DNA of 64,000 nt from Dendrolimus kikuchii (lineage: Eukaryota; Arthropoda; Insecta; Lepidoptera; Lasiocampidae), in the NCBI GenBank assembly GCA_019925095.2, contig CM034412.1, positions 10,702,001-10,766,000 on the forward strand, read 5' to 3'. Below are positions 46,043 to 56,180 of this stretch, one piece after another. Every line of letters starts with the position of its first letter. The first letter of the stretch is position 1. The translations under genes and the position numbers were made by a program. A model generated the notes under the pieces. The model was given only the letters and a program-made list of their open reading frames with translations. It was not told the origin of the DNA and did no database searches.

Positions 46043-46489
46043 CTAGCGGCCCGGCGCGGTTTTACCCGCGCTCTGTCCCGCTCCCGTGGTATATAGCGTC
46101 ATGTTATATAGCCTCTGACACTCCCTGTTAACGTAGCTTTCCAACAGTAAAATAATTTTTAAAATCGGTTTAGTAGGTCCAGAGTTTACCCCCTACAACG
46201 TCACAAACTTTACCTCTTTATAATATTATATAATTTTGCCAGGTGGTAGGGCATTTGCCCGACTGGATGGCTACCACCCCTGTTCTAGAGCATGCCGCCA
46301 TAACAACTTTGAGTTGTGTTCCAGCATTAGTGACCAGGTTCCAGACTCACTTAAGAGAGCAGCAGCGCATTTGTAGCACCTTTGGTGTTGCAAATGTCCA
46401 TAGGCGATGGTAACCGCTTCCCATCCAGTGGGCCGTCTGCCTGTCTGCTGTACTCCAGCAATAAAAAAATATTAGTATAGAAGTATAGA
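46043..46489 (-). mobile_element. Helitron interrupted by a family A retroposon
   Basis: CTAGCGGCCCGGCGCGGTTT at the left is the 3' end on the minus strand. The body resumes after 46469 to a TCTATACTTCTATAC-type 5' end at 46489. The second Helitron begins 3 bp later in the opposite direction. Confidence 0.65.
46238..46469 (+). mobile_element. family A retroposon, 5'-truncated, inside a Helitron
   Basis: Starts GCCAGGTGGTAGGGCATTTG, the same truncation point as the copy at 55673, and ends CAGCAATAAAAAAA. Confidence 0.85.
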
Positions 46490-46492
46490 TAA

Positions 46493-47352
46493 TCTATATA
46501 AATATACAAGAAAGTCGTGTTAGTTACTTTATTTATAACTCAAGAACGGCTGTACCGATTTGGCGGAAAATTGGTGGGGAGTAAATGAATAAATGAATGA
46601 AAACTCTTTATTGTTCACCATAACTTAAACCTAGACATTTAATATAAATACTATTCCATTAGAACAATTGGCGGCCTTATCGCTTATAGCGATCTCTTCC
46701 AGGCAACCCGATGTCCAAGGAGACATTACAAGAGAAAGTAAATAATATTTGGTGGTTTAACTTAATTAAAAGACTAATTCAATCGTAATAAAGAAAAAAA
46801 AACAAAATAATAACAATAATAAACTAATATAGATAGATATACATAATTAAATAGATTATAATAATATAAATTACATACACTTACATGCGAACAATAATAG
46901 AATTCCATTTACTGCAACAAATTTTATTTAATGGACAAATAATGGTCAGTGATCAAGTGTTTGAATGTAGAAATGGACGTAGCTTGTCTGATTTTCAAGG
47001 GGAGGGAGTTCCAAAGGCGAACAGCCTGTACGGCAAAAGAGTTTCCTACAAAGGACGAAGTGTGTTTAGGTATCGTTAGCAGAAGATTTTCATTTGAGCG
47101 CAAATTAGGGGAGATAGCTTAGAACCAGAAGACGGACATAGGATACTTTTTATCCCGTTGGAACCGGTAGGTGGCGCTGAGATCGGGTCCTAGAGTCCTC
47201 CTAATCACCTGGGCCGATTTTGGTGATTTTGTTTTTGTGTGTTTGAGTGGTTGGATGGTTTAAATCCACAATTGGAACCGGTAGGTGGCGCTGGGATCAG
47301 GTCCTAGATTTTTATTTTTTCAGAGCAGGACAACGTCTGCCCGGACCGCTAG
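46493..47352 (+). mobile_element. Helitron, third family, interrupted by a LINE
   Basis: A|TCTATATAAATATACAAGAA through ACTCAAGAACGGCTGTACCG, resuming after the LINE at about 47105 with GATAGCTTAGAACCAG..., two GGTAGGTGGCGCTG(A/G)GATC blocks and GCCCGGACCGCTAG|T at 47352. Confidence 0.7.
46578..47104 (-). mobile_element. jockey-like LINE 3' end with ORF2 C-terminus (family B)
   Basis: The minus strand from 47104 encodes FAVQAVRLWNSLPLKIRQA and FKHLITDHYLSIK then stop (about 46925). A 3' UTR follows with GGCGGCCTTATCGCTTATAG on the plus strand and a (GAAT)n tail. AAATTGG...GGGGAG and AAATTAGGGGAG flank it as a worn target duplication. Confidence 0.75.
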
Positions 47353-47374
47353 TATTAGTATAGATTAAAATGGG

Positions 47375-47585
47375 TAAAATAAAAATAAATTGTCAATAAA
47401 GTTGGCTTGTGATCCGGTGCATGGAAAAAGAGCCCACAGTGTCTTGAGGTCTGGCAGTTGGTTTTTGCTGGGTGTGATTCTAAATAGGTTTGATGATCGG
47501 ATCTCAAACAGGTGGTACTTGTCAACCATCTTCTCTATTGAAATTTGGGTCTTTTTTGATTTCCTTCAAACGTAGTTTTATTATG
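47375..47585 (-). mobile_element. Penelope-like ORF fragment
   Basis: The minus strand encodes KYHLFEIRSSNLFR and KNQLPDLKTLW, shared with 10.7 kb (YLFEIRSSKLLR, KNQLPDLKIV). Confidence 0.5.
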
Positions 47586-47620
47586 TATACTAGTCACGAA
47601 AATTTAAGACAATATTAATA

Positions 47621-47875
47621 CATGAGTGCAGCAGACAGCCATACAGCCCACCTGATGGAAAGTGGTTATCGTCACTCATGAACATTAGTAACACCAATGT
47701 GCTGCCGCTCTCTAAAGGGAGACTGGAACCTGGCTACTAATGCCGCGGAACACAACTTAAGGTTGTCATGGCGACATACTCTAGACCAAGGATGCTAGCC
47801 ATCCAGATGAGCACATACCCGACGACATGGCTGTGGGCTGTTTTATGGGCTGTATTCTTTCTTCGTTCCTCCGCG
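47621..47875 (-). mobile_element. retroposon family A, worn copy
   Basis: CATGAGTGCAGCAGACAGCC, TAAAGGGAGACTGGAACCTG, TTCTTTCTTCGTTCCTCCGC. Confidence 0.7.
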
Positions 47876-48320
47876 GAGGCGCGTTCCGCTGTCATCCCCG
47901 TGATCCTCTTGCTGTGCAAAGTGGGTCACTCTGCTCCCGGGGGTGGCCCAGTTACAGAGCGTAGGGTCGTCACGGTGCAGCAACTCTGTGCTAGATCCCG
48001 TGACGCCCCGTAAAAGCTTTATAAATGGGGCGCAGGTTCTGAGAGTCCACAAGGAGGGAATGGAATAGAAAGTATGGGATAGGAGATGGATAGCTATGGG
48101 ATAAGGATAGGGGTGATCAGACTGGATGTATTGGATAGAGGGCATTTAATGGGAACATAGAATAGGAAAGATGGGATAAGTGAGCCTATTGGAACCTTCA
48201 CTCGTCGTATGAAACATGATAACTCAAAACTTTCCAACGCCGTTATTTTGTGTGGGGTTTTTTTCTATTTATGTAATACGTCGTTATTAATTCAATAAAT
48301 ATTTTCTTTCTTTCTTCTTT
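47876..48320. other. G/A-rich stretch, probable retroelement 3' UTR
   Basis: GGGATAGGAGATGGATAGC- and GGGATAAGGATAGGGGTG-type purine-rich sequence, with a similar purine-rich style at 50890-51200. No coding evidence. Confidence 0.35.
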
Positions 48321-48599
48321 TTATATTATTGGACATGTTTCATAATCCATGCAATAAGTGGTTAAAATAGTGTATCAATGGAAAGTTATTTCACTCTCAA
48401 CTAAGTATATATAAAGAGCTTACTCATTCTGTGGCATTTTACTCTCTAAGATTAACTTTAGCATGAGGTTTCCATAGAAAGCGAGACCCGGTTCCAACAC
48501 GCTCCGTGGTCACTTTAATGTTCTAGTATGCGATATTTCCTATCTCGAAAAAAATGATTTCCCAAAGTCGTTCTAAACCGGATCTATAAGTCATGTGTT

Positions 48600-48687
48600 G
48601 TTAGGCCGTGGGCTGCCATAGATGCTGAAAGCGGCGTCTAGCGTCAATCGACGTCAGATGCTGCTTTCGGCATTGGATTGACCTAAC
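48600..48687. repeat. hairpin with GTTAGG/CCTAAC ends
   Basis: ATGCTGAAAGCGGCGTC and GATGCTGCTTTCGGCAT pair over about 16 bp with few mismatches, GCGTC/GACGT closes the loop, and GTTAGG/CCTAAC bound the 88-nt unit. Possibly a small MITE. Confidence 0.55.
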
Positions 48688-48954
48688 AGTGATGGTTACA
48701 CTAGAAACTATATATCTTAGCTATTGATTCACTTACTTTACCATCGGCAGAAATCTGACATTAATTATTTTTTGAAAAACCAACAGCGCATATTACAATA
48801 ACAGGCTACTAACAGGTCTCCCTATTAAATTAGATTGAACGAATTAAAATTGTGTAAACGTATAATAAGTATATATACATACACTTATACATACATACAT
48901 AATAACAGATATATGTCAAAGCACACATAATAGAAAATATCATTTAAATATAAA

Positions 48955-49570
48955 CATACATACATACATACATAACTTCACGCCAGTTCCCTTGCGGGGT
49001 AGGCACGAACAACAGAGTGCCATTTAGGCTTATTCTTACACACCTCACTTGCCTCTTTGACATTCATAACTCTTGTCATGCACACTCGTCTGTTCTTAAG
49101 GCTCCTGACATCACCTTCTGCTAGTACACGATCAATTTGATCATGGAAGGTGTGTCGTGGCCTTCCACGACTTCTGCATCCATCCACTTTTGCATTGTAT
49201 ATCTGTTTAGTCATTCTTTCATCATGCATTCTTTCCACATGCCCGAACCACCGGAGCATTCCTTTCCTTACCTTCACCCCGACACTCTCTTTCAGACCAA
49301 CTCTCTTTCTTACTTCGGTATTACGAACGCGGTCCGCGAGCGTCACTCCGCAGATTTTGCGCAGTGCTCGCATCTCGACCGCGTTTACTCTACTTTCATG
49401 CTCTCTCTTCCATACCCAACTCTCGCTTCCATACGTGAGCGTAGGTACCAGCACCGCGTTGTGTACGGCGAGCTGGGCCTTCTGGCTGAGGTTCTTAGCG
49501 CCTAGAAGTTTACCTAACGCTCCATTCACACTATTCCCCAAATTCACTCTTCTTTCTATATCAGCGGCGG
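48955..49570 (-). mobile_element. RTE LINE 3' end, youngest-looking copy
   Basis: A stop-free minus-strand frame ending at 48978 covers about 195 codons of an RTE ORF C-terminus: LTYGSESWVWKREHESRV, EMRALRKICGV, MLRWFGHVERMHDERM, RSRGRPRHTF, AYPARELA. A (TACA)n tail lies at 48955-48975. TCATTTAAATATAAA is repeated exactly at 48940-48954 and 49571-49585. The frame's apparent start codon falls inside the target duplication, so it is not a real start. Reverse transcriptase and endonuclease domains are missing. Confidence 0.92.
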
Positions 49571-49715
49571 TCATTTAAATATAAAAATACATTTATATTA
49601 TTTAAACATATTACTTACATATCAGTTCTTATTTTTTATATAATGTGGCATCTGTTCCATTAATTGTTTTGAAGATTAAACTTTTGAATATAGGCTTAGA
49701 GGTTTTCTTTTTTAA

Positions 49716-50050
49716 TTTTTTTATTGAATGGGTTCGGCAGACAGGCAGGAGGCCCACTTCATGGAAAGCGGTTACCATCGCCTTTGGACATTTGCAACAC
49801 CAAAGAGACCACCAGCGCATTTGTAGCACACAAATGCGCTGGTGGTGTCTTAAGGGATACTAGAACCTGGCCACTAATGCCGGAACACAACTCAAGGTAG
49901 GTATGTTATGGCGGCATACTCCTATACTAGGGTGGTAGCCATCCAAACGGGAAATACCCTACCATTCGGCTGTGGGTTGTTTTGTCGCCTCTTACGACAG
50001 GCCGCCCGGCCGCAGGAAATTGTATTCTTTTTCCGTTCCTGCACAGATAA
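49716..50050 (-). mobile_element. retroposon family A, with internal inverted duplication
   Basis: T run, ATTGAATGGGTTCGGCAGAC through to CCGTTCCTGCACAGATAA. At 49805..49850 AGACCACCAGCGCATTTG is followed by its complement, replacing the normal AAAGGTGCTAC segment. Confidence 0.85.
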
Positions 50051-50099
50051 AAAAAAAATTAAGTTGAGTCGATATAGACGGTTCATTTTTGTCTTTCAA

Positions 50100-50439
50100 T
50101 TTGCATAAAACAAAAATGAAACTGTATTTATAAACAAACTTGAATCAAACAATGGCAATTAAGAGTGTCATGCCCTTAAGTTCTGTGTTTTTCAATTAAA
50201 TTGATTTAATGTGGTTGATTTGTCTATTATCAGCATTAGAGCCCTTTTAAATATTCAACATCTAAGCGGAACTTATTTTTGAATTTATTAAAGTAAACCA
50301 CTTAGTTAAGAAAGCCAGAATACAGTTAATGAGTTCTCGTTTTCTGAATTAGCAGGTAATTATATTTCTGATAAATAGTTTTGTCTCTTTCGTCTAAAGT
50401 AGAGCTACTTGCTGTTGGAAAAATATTAAAGCTTTAATA
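50100..50439. other. AT-rich spacer, nothing recognised
   Basis: No exon or repeat match by eye. Confidence 0.35.
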
Positions 50440-50740
50440 TCATACTCAGTATAGTATTGAAGTCTTGGTAGCGTCATTCGAATCCTGGTGGGAAGGCATG
50501 CACCACTTAGGCAGTTTTCTGACCTAATGTACGTATTGTTAGAATTACCACATGCTAACAACGGTGAAGGAAAACATTGTGATGAAACCTACACATCGAG
50601 ATAACCGATGTGTCAAACCTGCCAAAGCCGCCTTGAACAAGCATAGCGGGTATACTGTCCGATCCACTATTATGGAAGGCCCGAGCCCAGCAGTGGAATA
50701 TTTATGGGCTATTATATTATACTAGTGTTTTCCTCTTGGA
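50440..50740 (-). repeat. dispersed repeat family E copy, long
   Basis: Minus strand: AATATTCCACTGCTGGGCTC, GTTTGACACATCGGTTATCT, ATTAGGTCAGAAAACTGCC, then a B-box-like GGATTCGAATG. The most complete copy; the B box suggests a tRNA-derived SINE. Confidence 0.6.
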
Positions 50741-51200
50741 TACGTCGCTTGTCAAATCCTGGTGAGTAGCTGTATTTTACTTACATAAAGACTTAATTAG
50801 GTTCTTATATATAGCGAACGAAGCCACGGGCAAAAGGTAGTAATAGAAGGATCCTATTATGATAGGAGGAGCTCTTTGAGCCAACGCCGACTGTACCATC
50901 AGGTGCGTCTTTGGTTCCCGAGGTCCTGATACACGGGGATGAGATGAAACACAGGGTTGGTTAGTTGGTAGGTCCGAGGACTCCATCCTGAGTCCAACAC
51001 AATCCTACTGCTATCCCCGAGCAGTGGAGTGTCCATGATGGATTATACCAAGGAAAAAAAGGGTGATGAAATAGAGGAATCAGACACAAGGGATATGGGA
51101 CTAGAATAAGGGGATGGTACAGGAAACATGGGTTAAGAGAATGGGGAAGTGAATTGCTCATACTTGAAATGTTTCCCAATAATTGAAGAAAAATGTGAAT

Positions 51201-51758
51201 AAAAAAAATCTTTGTTGAATATTTTCACAACGTTTACTTACCATAAAGTGTCTCCTTCAGGTACTGATCATATCTTTAATTCATAATCCCAACTCAACTA
51301 CTTACAAATAATACAGTTAGTCAATTGGGCGTTTGAAGAATTGAAAATTGAAAAGCTAATACAAAGCAGCTTAAGGCAATAACAATAAAAATATTTAGAA
51401 CACACATAAATATACATAATCATGTTAGAGAGTATGGAAACTAGTTTTGGAAATGAAAATACAAATAATGCAGACGAGCGTTTTGAAATCGTTTTTTAGA
51501 AGCCAATTATAGCGTCTAAAAGCGTTCTGGGATTTCATTGAAATGTTAATAGATTAAGATTACTAAACAATAAAAACTATTTATAATATACTGGGCTATA
51601 GACGCTCAATTAATAATAAGAGTGAAATCTTCAGAAGTTTGTAATTAACTCACTGATTTAAGAAACACCTAGACGTGTCAATGGGACTGCGATTACGCAT
51701 ACTTCCAATCTAATGTATTACATGCCGAACTATATCATATTCTAAGATAAAAAATCCT
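51201..51758. other. AT-rich spacer upstream of the candidate small gene
   Basis: No repeat family recognised, unlike most of this gap. A promoter for the exon at 51759 could lie here, but I see only CTATATCATA near 51730. Confidence 0.35.
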
Positions 51759-52397
51759 ATGTTCATCTCATCTTTTGAAATTATACTGTATTTAATGATA
51801 ATCAGTACATTCATCGTCGCTCTGGTAAACTCTGAATTCTTATCCAGCAGAAACTATTATTTAACAGAAAACAGGACAGATGAAAGAGAAGTGCGAACTA
51901 GCGTGGAGTGTATTTTTAAAATGAAAATAAAATTATATGTATTATGTGAGATAGTTGCAAAGAATTTTTTGAAGTAACTAAGAAGAAATAAAACAAATAA
52001 TTAAAAAAGGAAAATTATAAGAATAACTTATACTGCACCTAAAATTTCAATCAACTGTCCTCAGGATTAAAACATTTCTCGGCTATCCTTTTCATCTGAT
52101 ATATAGGGACATATAATATATATATATATATATATATGTATAATATATATATATATATATATATATATTACGTACGTATAGTGTGTAGTATATATACGTA
52201 CCAAATTCTTAAACAACGGGTTTATTTCCAGATGCATAAAGAAGGCTCGCACCAACATTCAAAAAGAGCGGTTAAGTCGTTCGTCTACATTACGCATCGA
52301 AGAACTAGTATACTCGGACGTCATAGAGATGACACCTGATGCTGGATTTTCATTCGAGAAGAACGACCTTCATCGAGACGAAAGCGGTTACACGTGA
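51759..52397 (+). CDS. candidate small secreted or single-pass protein (two exons)
   Basis: I do not recognise this gene. Exon 2 (52232..52397) follows TTTATTTCCAG and is GC-balanced in AT-rich DNA. In the frame starting TGC at 52233 it encodes 54 residues (CIKKARTNIQKERLSRSS ... EKNDLHRDESGYT) and TGA at 52395. AATAAA follows at 52538. The only upstream exon I can join in phase is 51759..51907, starting MFISSFEIILYLMIISTF (signal peptide or membrane segment), using the weak donor GA|GTGTAT at 51908; together 104 aa. The intron contains an (AT)n tract. Exon 2 could equally be the last exon of a larger membrane protein whose other exons I have missed. It lies between Osiris genes C and D but shows no Osiris motif. 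Confidence 0.35.
52115..52170. repeat. (AT)n microsatellite
   Basis: Two AT runs split by ATGTATAAT, within the intron proposed for the candidate small gene. Confidence 0.9.
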
Positions 52398-52537
52398 GCG
52401 GCTTTCGATTTCCATTCCTCGATGAAATGGGATTTAATTCTAATGATTTGTTACTGTAGCAAACGCCTGTGAGTAGTTGAAGGTAAAGAGGTTAGAAGGT
52501 GGTTCGTCTGCTCCATATTATATCTAAACGATTTTAA

Positions 52538-52543
52538 AATAAA
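52538..52543 (+). promoter_or_regulatory. poly(A) signal AATAAA after the candidate gene
   Basis: 141 bp after the TGA at 52397; T/G-rich CGTTGTCTTGT follows. Confidence 0.4.
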
Positions 52544-52589
52544 TCGTTGTCTTGTAACACTTGATTATGAAACAACAGAAAAATCTTCA

Positions 52590-52833
52590 TTTTTTTATAT
52601 TGCATGAATTCAGCAGGTAAGCAGACGCGTCACCTGATGGAAAGCGGTTACCATCACCTATGGACATATGTAACACCAAAGGTGCTACCAATGTGCTGCC
52701 GCTCTAGACCAGGGGTGGTAGCCATTCAGACGGGAAATTACCCTACCAACTAGCAGTGAGTTATTGTGTCGCCTCTTACGACAGGCACCCGGCCTTAAGA
52801 TATTGTATTCTTTTCCCGTTCCTGCACAGATAA
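52590..52833 (-). mobile_element. retroposon family A, internally deleted
   Basis: T run, ATTGCATGAATTCAGCAGG through to CGTTCCTGCACAGATAAA, lacking about 80 bp between GCCGCTC and TAGACCAGG. Confidence 0.8.
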
Positions 52834-53049
52834 ATATAAAACATAATTCTATATCCTAAAATCTTATATATTAAATTGATACAACTACTTTTTACATGTA
52901 AACAAACTTACACACTCACACTAGGTACACATATATACCTAAATACGTACACACATACAAACACGCGCACTTCTAAATAATTAGTGTAACTGTAAACAAT
53001 AATTTCACAATTAGAATGATAACAGTTAGGTAGGAGGTCCCTAGTTGAA

Positions 53050-53175
53050 CAGCACATTGGTTGCTACCAATGTGCTATCTTGATATTACAAATGCCCATA
53101 GGCGATGGTTACCGCTTTCCATCAGGGTTGTCTGCCTGTCTGCTGAACTCATGTGATACAAAAATTAAAAAAGAA
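53050..53175 (+). mobile_element. retroposon family A, 3' fragment
   Basis: AGCACATTGGTTGCTACCAA, CCATAGGCGATGGTTACCGC, CTGCTGAACTCATGTGATAC. Truncated at its 5' end; the neighbouring RTE insertion lies just downstream. Confidence 0.65.
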
Positions 53176-53188
53176 ATTATGAATTGTA

Positions 53189-53500
53189 CATACATACATA
53201 CATACATAACTTCACGCCAGTTCCCTTGCGGGGTAGGCACGAACAACAGAGCGCCATTTAGGCTTATTCTTACACACCTCACTTGCTTCTTTCACATTCA
53301 TAACTCTTGTCATGCACGCTCGTCTGTTCTTAAGGCTCCTAACATAACCTTCTGCTAGTGCACGATCAATTTGATCATGGAAAGTGTGTCGTGGCCTTCC
53401 ACGACTTCTGCATCCATCCACTTTTGCATTGTATATCTGTTTATTCATTCTTTCATCATGCATTCTTTCTACATGTCCGAACCACCGGAGCATTCCTTTC
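53189..53500 (-). mobile_element. RTE LINE 3' end with 13-bp target duplication
   Basis: (TACA)n tail and about 96 codons of RTE C-terminus. ATTATGAATTGTA is repeated at 53176-53188 and 53501-53513. Confidence 0.9.
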
Positions 53501-53513
53501 ATTATGAATTGTA

Positions 53514-53899
53514 ATGCTGCGAATTACATGAGAATTTTACAAGAGCTCCGTTCTTGACAAAATGGCAACGGATTCCTAAATACTTTCTTCTTTTTTGTTA
53601 TTAATCTGATTCGATTATAAAAAACCTATTATGAAATAACATTTCACATTATATAGTTTCACACAAAGGTGATAAAAAAGCTATAATTGACACGATCAAC
53701 GTATCGACGCTAACAATAGATCGCTTTTATACGTCATAGACAATTGACACCTGTCTGTGGAAGAAATTTGGAGATCCGTTTCAAAATGTTATGTACATAA
53801 CATTAATTAAAATCTATATATTAATACATGAAGTAAAAACTTTGTGTCCCTTTTTACGAAAATTGTGCCCACAGAGGAGTATGAAATTTCGCACACTTA
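53514..53899. other. AT-rich spacer, nothing recognised
   Basis: No coding exon or repeat family identified. Confidence 0.35.
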
Positions 53900-54245
53900 T
53901 CTATATATTTTATATAAAAATCAATTGCTGTTCGTTAGTCTCGCTAAAACTCGAGAACAGCCTGGACTGATTTGGCTAAATTTGGTTTTGAATTATTTGT
54001 GGAAGTCCAGGGAAGGTTTAAAAGGTGAGTAAATATGAAAAAAATGCTTGGAATATAGTAAAAAGAACAATTTCGCTTTCCCTTAGAAACTATTCCTACC
54101 TGTCAAACATTTGATGTTCGTCCCGTCGTTCAGAAATCAAATGAAGTTTAAAAGAATACTTTTGTTTTTTTTTTCATTTGCAATTATCATTCAGCTCGTT
54201 TATTTAATGATTCTGAGGCGGTACCAAGTTTGCCGGGTCAGCTAG
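53900..54245 (+). mobile_element. complete non-autonomous Helitron, second family
   Basis: A|TCTATATATTTTATATAAAA through to TTTGCCGGGTCAGCTAG|T. About 50 bp longer than 24109..24399 because of an insert near 54140-54195. Confidence 0.8.
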
Positions 54246-54249
54246 TCGT

Positions 54250-54753
54250 TTATATAGAGAAGAAGCGACGATTGCAATTTTTTTTTAATTATGCATAAAA
54301 AAATACATTAAATCAATAAAAAAAAAACATTACGCGCACTACCTTGTATTTGACACGCATATATACTCTTCTGTTTATTGTTCAAGACAAATTAACAGTG
54401 TAGCCTTAGCGAAATCTGTGGTTATAGAAATATAGTCTTTGACATTAAGTATTATGGTTGAATTTCGACCACGGGCGACCACTAGTCAATATAATTCTTA
54501 CAAGTCAAGAACGCGAGCGGGCTTGACTCCTGGAGCCCAATTCTGCTATTACTATCTCATCAAAACCGCTGGACACTCGTCTCAATCGCAGATTTGCCTG
54601 ATTTCGGTATTCTGTTAATTCCAATGGCGTGAAACCTCCGAACTAACTCGCGAGAGCTCGGAAAATAAGTATTTAAAATGTTGGTAGCTTTTCAATATAC
54701 ATCTCGATTTCACCATTTCTGCAAATGTTAATAAAAAAAATCTACTATTGGGG
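54250..54753. other. spacer, possibly a decayed retroelement
   Basis: About 54460-54660 is mixed in composition (TTTCGACCACGGGCGACC, AACTAACTCGCGAGAGCTCG). I cannot assign it. Confidence 0.3.
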
Positions 54754-55075
54754 TTTTTTTTTTTTTTTATTCCATAAGATCAGCAGACAGGCAGACGACC
54801 CACTTGATGGAAAGCGGTTACCATCGCCTATGGACATTTGCAACAGCAAAGTTGCTACAAATGCGCTGCTGCTCTCTTAAGGGAAACTGGTACCTGGTCA
54901 CTAATGCCGGAACACAACTCAAGGTTGTTATGGCGACATATTTTTCGACCAGGGGTGGTAAGCCATCCAGTCGGGCAAATGCCCTACCACCTGGCTGTGG
55001 GTTGTTAAGTCGCCTCTTACGACAGGCCGCCCGGCCGCAGGAGATTGTATTCTTTCTCCGTTCCTGCACGGATAA
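54754..55075 (-). mobile_element. retroposon family A, full-length copy
   Basis: Fifteen Ts, ATTCCATAAGATCAGCAGAC through to CGTTCCTGCACGGATAAAAA. Confidence 0.9.
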
Positions 55076-55362
55076 AAATCCGATGGATGTGTATCGAGAA
55101 GATATTGTGTATTTAGTTGAATATGAATTTTTGACACTATCCCAATGGAATGTGTGCGGATTGGCACGTAAATATTGATAATAAAATAGGCTAGCAATTA
55201 ATTTAGTTGGAAAATCTCACCGCTCGCTCGGTACTAGATTTTTAAGGTTTGTAACAGTTGCGTTGGTGGCGCCAATGTCACTAATGTCATTTGTTACACG
55301 CGACACTGATACGTTTCAGTGAGCGGTTTATGGTATATTTCAAGCATTAAAACCCTTCAGAA

Positions 55363-55525
55363 TGAATGAATGAATGAATGAAAACTCTTTATTGTTCACC
55401 ATAACTTAAACCTAGACAATTTAATATGAATACATTTTCATTAGAACAATGGGCGCCCTTATCGTCTATAGCGATCTCTTCTAGGCAACCCGTTGTCCAA
55501 GGAGACATTAAAAGAAAAATTAAAT
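55363..55525 (-). mobile_element. jockey-like LINE 3' end (family B)
   Basis: (GAAT)n tail, AACTCTTTATTGTTCACCAT, GCGATCTCTTCTAGGCAACC; it abuts the Helitron that begins at 55528. Confidence 0.75.
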
Positions 55526-55527
55526 AA

Positions 55528-56036
55528 TCTACACTTATATAGGTATAAAGCTGAAGTTCGCTTGTTTGTTTGCTTGAACGCATTAGTCTCAGAAACTACT
55601 GGTCTGATTTGAAAAATTCTTTCAGTGTTAGATAGCCCATTTATCGAGGAATGGCATTTATAGGCTATATATGCCAGGTGGTAGGGCATTCGCCCGACTG
55701 GATGGCTACCACCCCTGGTCTAAAGTATGTCGCCATAACAACCTTGAGTTGTGTTCCGGCATTAGTGACCAGGATCCAGTCTCCCTTAAGAGAGCAGCAG
55801 CGCATTTGTAGCGCCTTTGGTGTTGCAAATGTCCATAGGCGATGGTAACCGCTTTCCATCAAGTGGGCCGTTTGCCTGTCTGCTGATCTCCTGCAATAAA
55901 AAAAAAAAAAAATTATCATCACGCTAAGACCAATAGGAGCGGAGCACCAATGAAGAATGTTTCAAAATCGGGGGGGTTTTTTTTAACTTACTTTTTTTTT
56001 CTGTTCCACGTGGACAAAGTCGCGGGCAGAAGCTAG
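55528..56036 (+). mobile_element. Helitron interrupted by a family A retroposon
   Basis: A|TCTACACTTATATAGGTATA through to GTCGCGGGCAGAAGCTAG|T. Removing 55671-55914 restores continuity with the uninterrupted copy at 35832..36068 (…CTATAT|ATCATCACGCTAAG). Confidence 0.85.
55673..55914 (+). mobile_element. family A retroposon, 5'-truncated, inside a Helitron
   Basis: Starts GCCAGGTGGTAGGGCATTC and ends CTCCTGCAATAAAA with an A run of 17. The two junctions show no clear target duplication. Confidence 0.9.
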
Positions 56037-56180
56037 TATTATATATCTATAATTAAATAATATGGAATCGTACTTTAAATATCTTCGCAACGCCAACATA
56101 TTGAGATAGCAGAATTGCTCTCCTGGTGGAACGTGTACATGCACATTGATATTGCAATAGTTGCCGCCGATAAGATATCT

